Shown here: one piece after another, positions 16,019-25,709 of the stretch
Numbering within the stretch: position 1 is the stretch's first letter
Layout: each line of letters starts with the position of its first letter
DNA from: Pseudomonas asiatica
Lineage (GTDB): Bacteria; Pseudomonadota; Gammaproteobacteria; Pseudomonadales; Pseudomonadaceae
Assembly (NCBI RefSeq): GCF_009932335.1
Contig: NZ_BLJF01000001.1
Location: 1,426,001-1,490,000, forward strand
DNA length: 64,000 nucleotides
Direction of reading: 5' to 3'
Position numbers and translations under genes: made by a program
Notes under the pieces: generated by a model
Database searches by the model: none
What the model was told of the DNA's origin: nothing
Seen by the model: only the letters and a program-made list of their open reading frames with translations

Positions 16019-17326
16019 ATGATTCAGGAGCAGCGGCTCGTCCGCCTGATCACACTGAAACTCATCCCTTTTCTGGTACTGCTTTACCTGGTGGCCTATG
16101 TCGACCGTTCCGCGGTGGGCTTCGCCAAGCTGCACATGGGCGCCGACATCGGCCTGGGTGACGCGGCCTACGGCCTTGGCGCCGGGCTCTTCTTTATTGG
16201 TTACTTCCTGTTCGAGGTGCCGAGCAACCTGTTGCTCGACCGCTTTGGCGCGCGCCGCTGGTTCGCCCGCATCCTGGTCACCTGGGGCGCGATCACCGTC
16301 GGAATGGCCTTCGTTACCGGGCCCAGCGGTTTCTACGTGATGCGCTTTCTGCTGGGGGCGGCCGAGGCGGGCTTCTTTCCGGGCGTGCTGTACTACATCA
16401 CCCAGTGGTACCCGGTGCGCCATCGCGGCAAGATCCTCGGCTTCTTCATCCTCTCCCAGCCGCTGGCGATGCTGATCACCGGGCCGCTCTCGGGCGCGCT
16501 GCTGGGGCTCGATGGCATCTACGGCCTGCATGGCTGGCAATGGCTGTTCATCTGCATCGGTACCCCCGCGGTGCTGCTGGCCTGGCCGACCCTGCGCCTG
16601 CTGCCAGACAGCCCGGCCAAGGTGCGCTGGCTCAGCGACGAACAGCGCAGCTGGCTGCAGGAACAACTGGCCAACGACCTGCGCGAGTTCGGCCAGACCC
16701 GCCATGGCAATCCGTTGCATGCCCTGAAGGACAGCCGGGTGCTGTTGCTGGCGCTGTTCTACCTGCCGGTGACTCTGAGCATCTACGGCCTGGGCCTTTG
16801 GCTGCCGACGCTGATCCACCAGTTTGGCGGCAGTGACCTGGTCACCGGTTTCGTTTCGGCCGTGCCTTACCTGTTCGGCATCATCGGCCTACTGATCGTG
16901 CCGCGTAGCTCCGACCGCCTGAACGACCGCTATGGCCACCTCGGCCTGCTGTATGCCCTGGGTGCGATCGGCCTGTTCTTCAGTGCCTGGCTTAGCGTGC
17001 CGGTCATGCAGCTGGCAGCGCTGTGCCTGGTGGCATTCGCGTTGTTCTCCTGCACCGCCATTTTCTGGACCTTGCCGGGCCGGTTCTTCTCCGGGGCCAG
17101 CGCCGCAGCCGGCATCGCCTTGATCAACTCGATCGGCAACCTCGGCGGCTACCTGGGCCCGTTCGGTATCGGCGCGCTCAAGGAGCACACCGGGCAACTT
17201 TCGTCGGGGCTGTATTTCCTGGCTGTGGTGATGCTGTTCGGGCTGTTGCTCACCGGGGTTGTCTACAACCGCCTGGAGCGCCGCCAGCGCCTGGCTTCCT
17301 CGCGGGCAGCCGAAGCCTCCCGCTAA
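16019..17326 (+). CDS. MFS transporter, anion:cation symporter type (sugar acid uptake)
   Basis: 435 residues with about twelve membrane segments. The N-terminal features are those of the ACS family of D-galactonate/glucarate-type permeases: DRSAVGFAKLHM in the first loop, IGYFLFEVPSNLLLDRFGARRW, and RFLLGAAEAGFFPGVLYY. The ribosome site is GGAG about nine bases before the ATG. It is the first gene of the rightward half of the sugar-acid cluster, under the two likely operators. It should import the aldonate that the divergent dehydratase uses. Confidence 0.85.
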   Translation: MIQEQRLVRLITLKLIPFLVLLYLVAYVDRSAVGFAKLHMGADIGLGDAAYGLGAGLFFIGYFLFEVPSNLLLDRFGARRWFARILVTWGAITVGMAFVTGPSGFYVMRFLLGAAEAGFFPGVLYYITQWYPVRHRGKILGFFILSQPLAMLITGPLSGALLGLDGIYGLHGWQWLFICIGTPAVLLAWPTLRLLPDSPAKVRWLSDEQRSWLQEQLANDLREFGQTRHGNPLHALKDSRVLLLALFYLPVTLSIYGLGLWLPTLIHQFGGSDLVTGFVSAVPYLFGIIGLLIVPRSSDRLNDRYGHLGLLYALGAIGLFFSAWLSVPVMQLAALCLVAFALFSCTAIFWTLPGRFFSGASAAAGIALINSIGNLGGYLGPFGIGALKEHTGQLSSGLYFLAVVMLFGLLLTGVVYNRLERRQRLASSRAAEASR

Positions 17327-17354
17327 TTTTCGCAACCGAGAAGCGAGCACAAAT

Positions 17355-18344
17355 ATGCGATTGATCCAATTTGAAACCGCCACCGGCGAGCGCTGCGTGG
17401 GCGTGGTGGAAGGCGATTACGCCCTGCAGGTGCAGGGCGCTGGCAGCACCCGCCAGCTGGCCCTGCAAGCCATTGCCGCCGGCCGTGACCTGGCCGCTGA
17501 AGTGCAGGCTGCCGGCCTGGGCGAGCGCCACGACTACCTGGCCCTGCTGGCCGAAGGCCGCGTGTTGCCACCACTGGACCACCCGGACCCGGCGCACTGC
17601 CTGGTCACCGGCACCGGGCTGACCCACCTGGGCAGTGCCGCAACCCGCGACAAGATGCATCAGCAGCAGGCCGAAGGCGCGGTGACCGACAGCATGCGCA
17701 TGTTCCAGTGGGGCCTCGATGGCGGTCGGCCGCCGGCAGGCCAGGAGGGCGCGCAGCCGGAGTGGTTCTACAAGGGCGACGGTGGCATCGTCGTGCGCCC
17801 TGGCGCCGACCTGCCGCTGCCGGTGTTCGCCGAGGATGCCGGCGAGGAGCCAGAGCTGGTCGGGCTGTACCTGATCGGTGCCGACGGTACGCCTTACCGC
17901 CTTGGCTATGCGTTGGGCAACGAGTTTTCCGACCATGTGATGGAGCGGCGCAACTACCTGTACCTGGCCCATTCCAAGCTGCGCGCCTGCAGCTTCGGCC
18001 CAGAGCTGCGCCTGGGTGCGCTGCCGGCCCACCTGGAAGGCACCAGCCGCATCCTGCGCGACGGCCAGGAGCTGTGGCGCAAGCCGTTCCTCTCGGGCGA
18101 GCAGAACATGTGCCACAGCTTCGAGAACCTGGAATTCCACCACTTCAAGTACACCCAGTTCCTGCGCCCCGGCGATATCCACGTGCATTACTTCGGCACT
18201 GCCACGCTGTCGTTCGCCGACGGCATCCAGGCGCGCCCGGGCGACACCTTCGAAGTCAGCCTCGACGCGTTCGGCCAGCCGCTGCGCAATGGCATTGCCG
18301 CCGCGCCCGGGCAGGTTCGCCCCGGGGTGGTGAAAAGCCTTTGA
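17355..18344 (+). CDS. FAH-superfamily protein, AraD1/GguC type
   Basis: 329 residues starting at the ATG at 17355, 26 bases after the transporter stop. The C-terminal half has the fumarylacetoacetate-hydrolase fold signature, with GNEFSDHVMERRNYLYLAHSK and HYFGTATLSFADG. Proteins of this AraD1/GguC type sit in pentose-acid operons. A relative, XylX of Caulobacter, acts as a 2-keto-3-deoxy-pentonate dehydratase. By position this one probably converts the 2-keto-3-deoxy acid to 2-oxoglutarate semialdehyde. No separate DHDPS-like KDA dehydratase gene is present in the cluster, which supports that role. Confidence 0.75.
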   Translation: MRLIQFETATGERCVGVVEGDYALQVQGAGSTRQLALQAIAAGRDLAAEVQAAGLGERHDYLALLAEGRVLPPLDHPDPAHCLVTGTGLTHLGSAATRDKMHQQQAEGAVTDSMRMFQWGLDGGRPPAGQEGAQPEWFYKGDGGIVVRPGADLPLPVFAEDAGEEPELVGLYLIGADGTPYRLGYALGNEFSDHVMERRNYLYLAHSKLRACSFGPELRLGALPAHLEGTSRILRDGQELWRKPFLSGEQNMCHSFENLEFHHFKYTQFLRPGDIHVHYFGTATLSFADGIQARPGDTFEVSLDAFGQPLRNGIAAAPGQVRPGVVKSL

Positions 18345-18381
18345 GCAGTCAGGCGAGCAGTGTGTCGGGTTCGCCCGCGTA

Positions 18382-18470
18382 CCTGTGGGAGCGGCTTTAG
18401 CCGCGAAGGGCCCGGCGCGGTGCATGGCACCGGCTGCGCCGGTGTTCGCGGCTGAAGCCGCTCCCACAGG
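18382..18470. repeat. BIME: two facing REPs
   Basis: GTGGGAGCGGCTTTAGCCGCG and its inverted partner GCGGCTGAAGCCGC with CTCCCACAG, separated by a CACCGGCTGCGCCGGTG hairpin. It lies between the FAH-family and dehydrogenase genes and may lower readthrough into the latter. Confidence 0.85.
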
Positions 18471-18554
18471 GGGGCCTGCTGACATGACGGGCCATGTGCA
18501 CTCCATGGCTGACATGAACCTTTGAATCTTCTTTCCTCATTACAGGAGCCAACC

Positions 18555-20129
18555 ATGACCGGAAGCAACTTCATTGGCGGCCAGCGCAGCGCTGCCGGCA
18601 GCGTGCGCCTGCAAAGCCTCGACGCGCGCACCGGCGAAGCCCTTCCGCAGGCCTTTGCCCAAGCCACCCCGGAGGAAGTGGACGCCGCCGCCCAGGCTGC
18701 CGAAGCGGCCTTCGCCGAATACAACGTCCTGGCGCCGCAGCGCCGTGCGCAGTTCCTCGATGCCATTGCCGACCAGCTGGATGCGCTGGACGACAGTTTT
18801 GTCGCCACCGTGTGCCGCGAAACCGCACTGCCGGCCGGGCGCATCCAGGGCGAACGCGCGCGCACCAGCAACCAGATGCGCCTGTTCGCCACGGTGCTTC
18901 GCCGTGGCGACTACCTGGGGGCGCGCATCGACCGTGCCCAACCCCAGCGTCAGCCGCTGCCGCGCCCTGACCTGCGCCAATACCGTACCGGCGTCGGCCC
19001 GGTAGCCGTGTTCGGCGCCAGCAACTTCCCGCTGGCCTTCTCCACCGCAGGGGGGGATACCGCCGCGGCGCTGGCCGCCGGTTGCCCGGTGGTGGTGAAG
19101 GCGCACAGCGGCCACATGGCCACTGCCGAACGGGTGGCCGAGGCCATCGAGCGGGCAGTGGTGGCCACCGGCATGCCCGCAGGCGTGTTCAACATGATCT
19201 ACGGTGCCGGTGTCGGCGAAGCGCTGGTGCGCCACCCGGCGATCCAGGCCGTGGGCTTCACCGGTTCGCTCAAGGGCGGCCGTGCGCTGTGCGAGCTGGC
19301 TGCAGCGCGCCCGCAGCCGATTCCGGTGTTCGCCGAAATGAGCAGCATCAACCCGGTGCTGGTCTTGCCTGCGGCCTTGCAGGCCAGGGGCGAGCAGGTG
19401 GCCAGGGAGCTGGCCGGTTCGGTGGTGCTGGGCTGCGGGCAGTTCTGCACCAACCCCGGGCTGGTCATCGGTATTGCCGGCGAGGCGTTCAGCAACTTCC
19501 TGGCGGCCCTTGGTGCGCAGCTGGCCGACCAGCCCGGGCAGACCATGCTCAATGCCGGTACATTGCGCAGCTATGCCCAGGGCGTGCAACGCCTGCACCA
19601 GCACCCGGGCGTGCGTCATCTGGCCGGCGCCGACCAGGCTGGCGACCAGGCGCAGGCGCAGCTGTTCCAGGCAGATGTGAGCCTGCTGCTTGACGGTGAT
19701 GCGTTGCTTCAGGAGGAGGTGTTCGGGCCGGCCACGGTGGCCGTGGCGGTGGCCGACGAAGCCGAACTGCGCCGCGCGCTGCAAGCCTTGCACGGGCAGC
19801 TGACGGCAACGCTGATTGCCGAGCCACAAGACCTGCAGCGCTTCGCCGCGCTGGTGCCGCTGCTGCAGCGCAAGGCCGGGCGCCTGCTGGTCAATGGTTA
19901 CCCGACCGGTGTCGAAGTGTGCGATGCCATGGTGCATGGCGGGCCATACCCGGCCACGTCCGATGCCCGTGGGACCTCGGTCGGCACCTTGGCCATCGAC
20001 CGCTTCCTGCGGCCGGTGTGCTACCAGGACTACCCGGATGCGCTGCTGCCCGACGCCCTGAAAAACGCCAACCCGCTGGGCCTGCAACGCCTGGTCGACG
20101 GCCAGCACAGCCGCGAGGCGCTGGCCTGA
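18555..20129 (+). CDS. Aldehyde dehydrogenase, 2-oxoglutarate semialdehyde type
   Basis: 524 residues with a ribosome site AGGAG eight bases before the ATG. The family core is seen in FGASNFPLAFSTAGGDTAAALAAGCPVVVK (cofactor site), FAEMSSINPVLV with the catalytic Glu, and GCGQFCTNPGLV with the catalytic Cys. The last is typical of ketoglutarate semialdehyde dehydrogenases. It would oxidise 2-oxoglutarate semialdehyde to 2-oxoglutarate with NAD(P)+, the last step of a Weimberg-type pathway. It follows the FAH-family gene across a BIME, so it is probably co-regulated. Confidence 0.85.
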   Translation: MTGSNFIGGQRSAAGSVRLQSLDARTGEALPQAFAQATPEEVDAAAQAAEAAFAEYNVLAPQRRAQFLDAIADQLDALDDSFVATVCRETALPAGRIQGERARTSNQMRLFATVLRRGDYLGARIDRAQPQRQPLPRPDLRQYRTGVGPVAVFGASNFPLAFSTAGGDTAAALAAGCPVVVKAHSGHMATAERVAEAIERAVVATGMPAGVFNMIYGAGVGEALVRHPAIQAVGFTGSLKGGRALCELAAARPQPIPVFAEMSSINPVLVLPAALQARGEQVARELAGSVVLGCGQFCTNPGLVIGIAGEAFSNFLAALGAQLADQPGQTMLNAGTLRSYAQGVQRLHQHPGVRHLAGADQAGDQAQAQLFQADVSLLLDGDALLQEEVFGPATVAVAVADEAELRRALQALHGQLTATLIAEPQDLQRFAALVPLLQRKAGRLLVNGYPTGVEVCDAMVHGGPYPATSDARGTSVGTLAIDRFLRPVCYQDYPDALLPDALKNANPLGLQRLVDGQHSREALA

Positions 20130-20187
20130 CGCCAAGGGCTTCGGCGTGGTACCGCTGCACCCCGCCCGGGCAGGCCCGGGCGGGTTG

Positions 20188-20952
20188 TCAGATATGCGGC
20201 CAGAGCGCCAGCAGCAGTCCACCAGCGATAAGCAGGGCGCCACTGTAGCGGCGCCAGGCCGCGCCCAACCGCAACACTTTCTCCGCCAGAACCAGCATCG
20301 CCAGCGCGGCCATGCCCCACAGGCTCATGGCGCCAACCACCAGCAGCACCAGCATCAGCGCCCAGCAGCAACCGATGCAGTACAGGCCATGCTGCAACCC
20401 CAGCCTCCAGGCGCCGCCAAGGCCCGGGCGTACATGGTGCTGAAGAAAGAACAGCGGGCTCTGGCAATGCTCCAGGCAAGCGGCCTTGCCCTGGCTCATC
20501 TGGTAGCCACCGGCCAGCAGAAGCAGTAGCGCACCCATGAGCGGTGGCAGGCGCAGGGTCATGGGATCGAGCCAGCCAAGCCATTCGCCAAGGGCCTGCA
20601 GCAGGGTCATCAGCAGGGCGAAGCCACACCAGAGCAGCGCATAGGCCGCGCAGAACAGCAGCAGCTTGAATGGGCCGGTGCTGTCGCGCAGCAGGCAGCG
20701 TCGGTAAAGCAGGAACACCGGCAGGGCGGCCGGCAGCATCATCGCCTGCATCATCGCCAACCACATCAGCAGGGTCAGCGCGCCCTGGCGCGACCACCAG
20801 GCGGTGGGTGGCATCTGCATCTCGCCCATCGCCGCCATGGTCGTTGCCTGCTCGACGTGCCACCACCAACCCAGCGCGCTGATCATCAGCGCCAGCGCGC
20901 CGGTCAGCAGCGCGCCCGGGGCTGGCCAGCGGCTAGCCGCGGATGATGCCAT
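20188..20952 (-). CDS. DUF2182 membrane protein
   Basis: 254 residues with about seven membrane segments. DUF2182 signatures are MLPAALPVFLLYRR, GGYQMSQGKAACLEHCQSP and RLGLQHGLYCIGCCWALM. The Cys and His residues suggest metal binding within the membrane. The start at 20952 lies inside the end of the DUF1326 gene (20-base overlap), so the two are coupled. The pairing with DUF1326 is common in proteobacteria, but the reaction is unknown to me. Confidence 0.8.
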   Translation of the reverse strand: MASSAASRWPAPGALLTGALALMISALGWWWHVEQATTMAAMGEMQMPPTAWWSRQGALTLLMWLAMMQAMMLPAALPVFLLYRRCLLRDSTGPFKLLLFCAAYALLWCGFALLMTLLQALGEWLGWLDPMTLRLPPLMGALLLLLAGGYQMSQGKAACLEHCQSPLFFLQHHVRPGLGGAWRLGLQHGLYCIGCCWALMLVLLVVGAMSLWGMAALAMLVLAEKVLRLGAAWRRYSGALLIAGGLLLALWPHI

Positions 20953-21568
20953 TTGGCCCCATATCCAGGTCGTAGAGCATGGCGTTTCGCCCGGCATAGT
21001 CCAGCTTCACCGCCCCGGAGCAGTTGAAGGTGGCGCTGGCGCAGTCCGTCTCGCCGAACTCGAAGCCCTCTGGCAGCACCAGCCTGGCCCGGTGCACCGA
21101 TCCGTCCACGGGGTTGCGGATCGGCTCGGCCCGGCCATCCAGCACCCCGGGCACGTGGATGCTGGCGGTCAGTGCGGCGCGGTCGGTGTGCACCTCAACC
21201 GGCACGAACTGCGGTGCGTGCATGGTCTGCACCGTGCTGGCAAAAATGGCGAAGAAGGCCGTGGGTTCCTGCTCCTGGCCGCTGAGAATGGTCAGCAATG
21301 CCTGGCGCTGGGCATCACTGGCGCGTTCATCGATAAAGGCCTGGCATTGCCCACCGCCTTCGTGGATGGGCCCAGGCCAGGCGAAGGTGCAGGCCACATT
21401 CAAGCCGGCCAGCGACACCTCGTCGAAGTACCCCTCCTCGATGTGATAGCCCACTGCCGCTTCGCAAGTGCCATGGGTGGGCAAGGCATTGAACTGGCAG
21501 GGGCAGCCATAATCGCAGTTGCAAAGGTCGACCCCTGCGCCGCGCAATCGCCAATCGACATAGGCCAT
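20933..21568 (-). CDS. DUF1326 domain protein
   Basis: 211 residues from the ATG at 21568. The N-terminal CNCDYGCPCQFNALPTHGTCEA cysteine block and GYHIEEGYFDEVSLAG are characteristic of DUF1326. No signal peptide or membrane segment. The cysteines suggest metal binding. The partner is the overlapping DUF2182 membrane gene. Function not established. Confidence 0.8.
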   Translation of the reverse strand: MAYVDWRLRGAGVDLCNCDYGCPCQFNALPTHGTCEAAVGYHIEEGYFDEVSLAGLNVACTFAWPGPIHEGGGQCQAFIDERASDAQRQALLTILSGQEQEPTAFFAIFASTVQTMHAPQFVPVEVHTDRAALTASIHVPGVLDGRAEPIRNPVDGSVHRARLVLPEGFEFGETDCASATFNCSGAVKLDYAGRNAMLYDLDMGPNGIIRG

Positions 21569-21690
21569 GATCCTATCCTCGCAAACAAGTGCCACTTGTT
21601 AGTTTAGTTCCGGATCATGCCGCCATATTTAGATGGATTCGGCATCTGACACGGGCCGTATAAAACTGCTGCGTCAAAGCATCGGCCTTC

Positions 21691-22494
21691 TCAGTCAGAT
21701 GGGGCAGTGCGGGATTCACGGTCAATCTCCTCCGGCCAATGAACCTTTGGTGCCAGGCAATGCATGTGGCTCAGGCCATCGTCATCGTTCCAGTCACGGG
21801 GTGGGTGTACGAACGCTGGCAGGGCTTCTGGGCCTTGCTGCATGAATAGCCGGGCGATAGCCCAGTAGGCTTCGCCTTGGTACAGGTCATAGGTGAAGAA
21901 CACACGGTCGATAACTTCGTTGGTTTCCGGGTTGCGGATTGACAGCATGACGTTTTCGATCAGGCCACCGTGGCCGGGGGCGTAGACTCGGTAGACTTCG
22001 GCGGTTACATCGTCCCAGTTGTAGGCGACCGGTTTGACGCCCCAGCGTTTGCGACTGAAGATGAAGATACGGTCATATCGAAACTCATAAATATATATTT
22101 TTTGGCGTAGTCGATTGAAGCGAATAGGCTCGTCTCTAGGGGCAACCAGATCAAGCTTGATGTAAGGAATCAAGGCCCACAGTATTGCTGAGGCGGTAAT
22201 TACCAATGATAGATTCATCAGCCAGTCGTGCCGCCAGTCGTCGTATAATAAATCCCAGTACAAGTAAAGCGTCATTCCAAAAAGAAAAAGCAGGCCCGCA
22301 ACACCGATTAGAAATATAGCGCCTCGAAGGATGGTGCTGCTCCGTGGCAACTCGAGATAAACATCATCGAAATAGTTGGGCGACGGTTTGACACTCGCCC
22401 ACACTTTTCTCCACTTTGGCCCTTCATCCACCTTGGGAAGGTCATGGCTCCAGCCAAAACCACGCTCCCACAGAACTTTACCATCACGCTTCAC
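21691..22494 (-). CDS. DUF6708-type membrane protein, likely effector immunity protein
   Basis: 267 residues with a GTG start at 22492-22494, overlapping the stop of the effector gene as GTGA. Two or three membrane segments are visible at about 57-80 (AIFLIGVAGLLFLFGMTLYLY) and 90-112 (WLMNLSLVITASAILWALIPYI). The rest is a soluble domain ending near AIARLFMQQGPEALP. DUF6708 proteins are commonly encoded beside VasX-like type VI effectors. A membrane immunity protein would suit a pore-forming toxin. Its AT-rich stretch around 22080-22330 stands out from neighbouring genes, which suggests exchange by transfer. Confidence 0.7.
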   Translation of the reverse strand: MKRDGKVLWERGFGWSHDLPKVDEGPKWRKVWASVKPSPNYFDDVYLELPRSSTILRGAIFLIGVAGLLFLFGMTLYLYWDLLYDDWRHDWLMNLSLVITASAILWALIPYIKLDLVAPRDEPIRFNRLRQKIYIYEFRYDRIFIFSRKRWGVKPVAYNWDDVTAEVYRVYAPGHGGLIENVMLSIRNPETNEVIDRVFFTYDLYQGEAYWAIARLFMQQGPEALPAFVHPPRDWNDDDGLSHMHCLAPKVHWPEEIDRESRTAPSD

Positions 22495-25400
22495 TCGTTA
22501 ATCTCCCTGACACTAATCTCAATGTACCCACTTGGCAAGCTCCGATCCGGCCAGTACATCACCAACAGCGTAGCTGCCAGAATCGTGTGTTTTCCTATAG
22601 TCGCCATAAGCGATATTGAGCCAGAAATCTCTAACTGACAGAGTCCAGTAGAATAAGGTTTCTGCTTCTCGCTAATTGAAATACTGCGGTCGTGATCGGG
22701 GATCCGTGGCGATGCAAAGCTGGAAAATGAAGAGGACGGTGAGAGAGGTTGTTCAGCGTTTGCAAAGAAATTGCCCGAAGCAATAGTTTCCCCGCCAACG
22801 TAATCAGGGTGATTGCCGTCACCGTGACGATGCACAATCAATTTCCAGCGATATCCCGAGGACCGCTCATCGTACATAGGCAATGCGATCAAGAATTTTA
22901 GCTTTTTAGTTATTTCGGTATTAATCAAGCCACCGATTTTCGGAAGTCCTGGATCAGTGGCCAAGCGCGACTCAAAATTCAACTTCGCCTGAACGCCTAG
23001 CGTGGCAGCATTGAGTTCGGCAAAAGCGATATCCGCATGTTCCGGAGCATTCCAATGAATGCTCGGCTTTTCGTTTGCTTTTCCAAAGCAGCATCGCCTT
23101 ACCCACCGCTCCAGATCAGTTGATTCATTTTCCTGAGCCAGTTTACTTAGTTGATAAGCAGCAAGCGTGAGGGCTATCGCCAGTCCCAACGGGCCGAAAA
23201 ACAAGGGCTTGAGTACTGCAACACTAAACACCATAGTGCCCGAGCCATATAAGAGGAAGGAAAAGAAGTGTTGGCTTCTCGCTGCATCATCACCCGCAGC
23301 GGCGGTGCGCTTCATGGCCTTGATTGCTTGAGCCGTATCAAAGACCCCTGCAACCGCACTCACCAAAGCACCAAGCCTTATCAAGGCCCCCCCACTGGCT
23401 GCAACACCCTTTGCCCACCCCAAATTCAGTGGACCAGCACTTGATCTCAAAATGAGCCCAACCAGTTCGATTTGCCCTCCCAACACGCCCAACTGCGATC
23501 CTTGCAACGCCAACCTGGCCTCATGCGCCTTGGGCCCGATCTCCGTTTCCGCCTTTTCCTGATTCCTGCCCAGGCTGTCCTGCTGCAGATACAACCCGCC
23601 TATCGCCAGCAGGACTTCCCAGCTGCCAGCAATCCCGCGCAACCCGGAAAAACCGGTTTTTACCAATCGGGCCGCCTGCTGCGACGTGACCTTCATCCCC
23701 TGCAATAATTTGCGCGCATCGGCTTCCAACGTCCCTGCCGCCACCGAGATATCCACCAAGGCAAGCTCCGCCACGCTGCTCGCCTGGGTTACCCCCATGC
23801 TGGCCTCCTTGAACAACCGCCCATGCACTTCCTCGGCCTTGCCCTCGACCCACACCGTCACGCTGATCATCGTATTGGTGAACCGCGGGTCGAGCATTGC
23901 CAGGCTCATCAAGCCATGCTGGATGATCGGCCGCACCTTGCGCATGGCCTTCATCGAGCCAAACTCGAAGTCATCGATATTGCGGCGCATCCGGTCCCGC
24001 GCCTCGGCGATCGACGCATTGGCCTTGTGCTGCAAATCCCGGAGGTGGGCGCTCTGCAAGGCGTAGTACTCGCCCAGCTTCATCTTCACTTCCAGCTCGA
24101 TCAGGTGGACGCCGTTGTAGAGAAACTGCGTGGCGCTGTTCAGATGCCGCACGGCCTTCTGAATGCCAGGCGACAGGCATGGCGCCAGCCGCTGACTGGC
24201 CGCATTGAGCGCGCTCTGCGTTTCAGCAATGGCCTGCTTGAGGGTATTGCGCATGCGCAGGCCGGCGTCATCGCTGGCGATGATCTTGCTCAGCATGCCG
24301 TAGAGCTTGTCGCTGTCGTTCCAGTTGATCGCTTCTGTGGCGGAGAAACTGGGCAGCAGCCCGGCCAGCAGTGCCTGGTCGCGCATCAGCAAGGCGCGGT
24401 AGGGCGGGCTGTCCGGGTCCTTTAGCCATTTCAACCAGAGCAGTTCGCTGGTGCCGGAAGCGGGAACATGCGGTTCAAGGCGGGGGACGACAGCTTCCGT
24501 AATGCCGCCACCCAGGCACAGGGCCATGGTCTTGGCGTAGGCCACCCCGGACTCACGATCGTTACCGTCGTAGTCGTACGCCTCGGCCACCTTGAACATG
24601 GGCGTATCGAACAAGGCAACGTACGCCCTTGTGTCCTTGTCGATGTAACGCTGAAACTCGCGCTCCTGCTGCTCGTATTCAGCCTGGAACGCGGCCCGCT
24701 GCGGTTCGTGGTAGCGCTCTTCAAGCCGCTCGTCACTCTCCTGCTGCGCACGCTCGACCAACAGCTGCCGCTCGACAGCCGGGTCGGTGAACACCGGCGG
24801 CCCATCGCCCGTCATCGGTACCAGCGACGGCACCTTCTGCGCCGCCCATTCCCTGTGCGTGGCACGAATGATCTGCAGGATCTGCGAGGTCTGCAGCTGA
24901 TAAGCCCGCATCGGTTCTTCACGCCAGGCCTGACGCTTCAGTACCCAGTTCAGGCGCTGATGGTTGTATTCCTGAATCAGCCCGACGGTGTCGTCGAGCA
25001 CCACCGCCAGCACGCCGTTTTCCAGCTGGTGCCGGTTGATCGCATTGACCAGATACCCACGCAGGGCGAACCGGCGCAACCAGCGGCTGTGGAAGCCATG
25101 CGCACTGTCGAAGGGGGCGCAGCCATGCTGGGCATACTCGAACACCTGCTGGTCGACCCCAAGCTTATCGGGCGTCATGGCGATGCCCAGCAGTTCGGGA
25201 TTGTTGCGGGCCTGAATCAGGTCCAGGCCCTCGAAGCGATGCGCAGGCGACGCGCCGCTCTTGTAGGCGTTCAGCACGCACACCGGCCAAGGATCGCTGG
25301 AGAAGGCCAGCCAGGCGCTGGCGTACCTGCTGGTATCGATGTTGAGAAAGGCCGAAGGAATGTCGTGATCTGCGTTCACGCATTTTTCGGGCAGCGGCGA

Positions 25401-25709
25401 AGGCGGGCCATCTGGCGGCTCGTAAGGGTTGAAGCGGCGCAGATGACCTTGCTCGCTGACGGCATAGGCATGCCAGACCTGCTGGTCGAGCAGCACATAC
25501 AGGAAGCCCCTGCGCAAGGTGCGCAAGCCGATCTTTGTCGAGATATGCCGGTTATCCGCCACGGTGGAGACACACTCGGGGCGGGTATCGGGCACCAGGG
25601 CGCGGCGCAGCGGCAGGATCGGCAGGCCCTGGCGCTCGCAGAACATGCACTGGTCGTGCGGCAGCCCGGCTTCGGCGATCGCGAGGGCAATACGTTGGCT
25701 GATGGTCAT
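22491..25709 (-). CDS. VasX-like type VI secretion effector (pore-forming type)
   Basis: 1072 residues with ribosome site GAGG before the ATG at 25709. The N-terminal region (1-200) has a CMFC pair at 21-24, RRALVPDTRP and LRRGFLYVLLDQ, as in the VasX/BTH_I2691 N-terminal domain. The middle is long and helical (310-720). Hydrophobic segments at about 760-790 and 815-853 could form a colicin-like pore. A variable C-terminal domain (about 880-1072) is more AT-rich than the rest. No type VI structural, VgrG or PAAR gene is nearby, so this is an orphan effector. The DUF6708 gene follows directly as the likely immunity gene. Confidence 0.8.
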   Translation of the reverse strand: MTISQRIALAIAEAGLPHDQCMFCERQGLPILPLRRALVPDTRPECVSTVADNRHISTKIGLRTLRRGFLYVLLDQQVWHAYAVSEQGHLRRFNPYEPPDGPPSPLPEKCVNADHDIPSAFLNIDTSRYASAWLAFSSDPWPVCVLNAYKSGASPAHRFEGLDLIQARNNPELLGIAMTPDKLGVDQQVFEYAQHGCAPFDSAHGFHSRWLRRFALRGYLVNAINRHQLENGVLAVVLDDTVGLIQEYNHQRLNWVLKRQAWREEPMRAYQLQTSQILQIIRATHREWAAQKVPSLVPMTGDGPPVFTDPAVERQLLVERAQQESDERLEERYHEPQRAAFQAEYEQQEREFQRYIDKDTRAYVALFDTPMFKVAEAYDYDGNDRESGVAYAKTMALCLGGGITEAVVPRLEPHVPASGTSELLWLKWLKDPDSPPYRALLMRDQALLAGLLPSFSATEAINWNDSDKLYGMLSKIIASDDAGLRMRNTLKQAIAETQSALNAASQRLAPCLSPGIQKAVRHLNSATQFLYNGVHLIELEVKMKLGEYYALQSAHLRDLQHKANASIAEARDRMRRNIDDFEFGSMKAMRKVRPIIQHGLMSLAMLDPRFTNTMISVTVWVEGKAEEVHGRLFKEASMGVTQASSVAELALVDISVAAGTLEADARKLLQGMKVTSQQAARLVKTGFSGLRGIAGSWEVLLAIGGLYLQQDSLGRNQEKAETEIGPKAHEARLALQGSQLGVLGGQIELVGLILRSSAGPLNLGWAKGVAASGGALIRLGALVSAVAGVFDTAQAIKAMKRTAAAGDDAARSQHFFSFLLYGSGTMVFSVAVLKPLFFGPLGLAIALTLAAYQLSKLAQENESTDLERWVRRCCFGKANEKPSIHWNAPEHADIAFAELNAATLGVQAKLNFESRLATDPGLPKIGGLINTEITKKLKFLIALPMYDERSSGYRWKLIVHRHGDGNHPDYVGGETIASGNFFANAEQPLSPSSSFSSFASPRIPDHDRSISISEKQKPYSTGLCQLEISGSISLMATIGKHTILAATLLVMYWPDRSLPSGYIEISVREINE

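Noticed and set aside
18540..20243. 567-codon open frame on the minus strand
   Set aside because: Antisense to the semialdehyde dehydrogenase, which carries its catalytic motifs.
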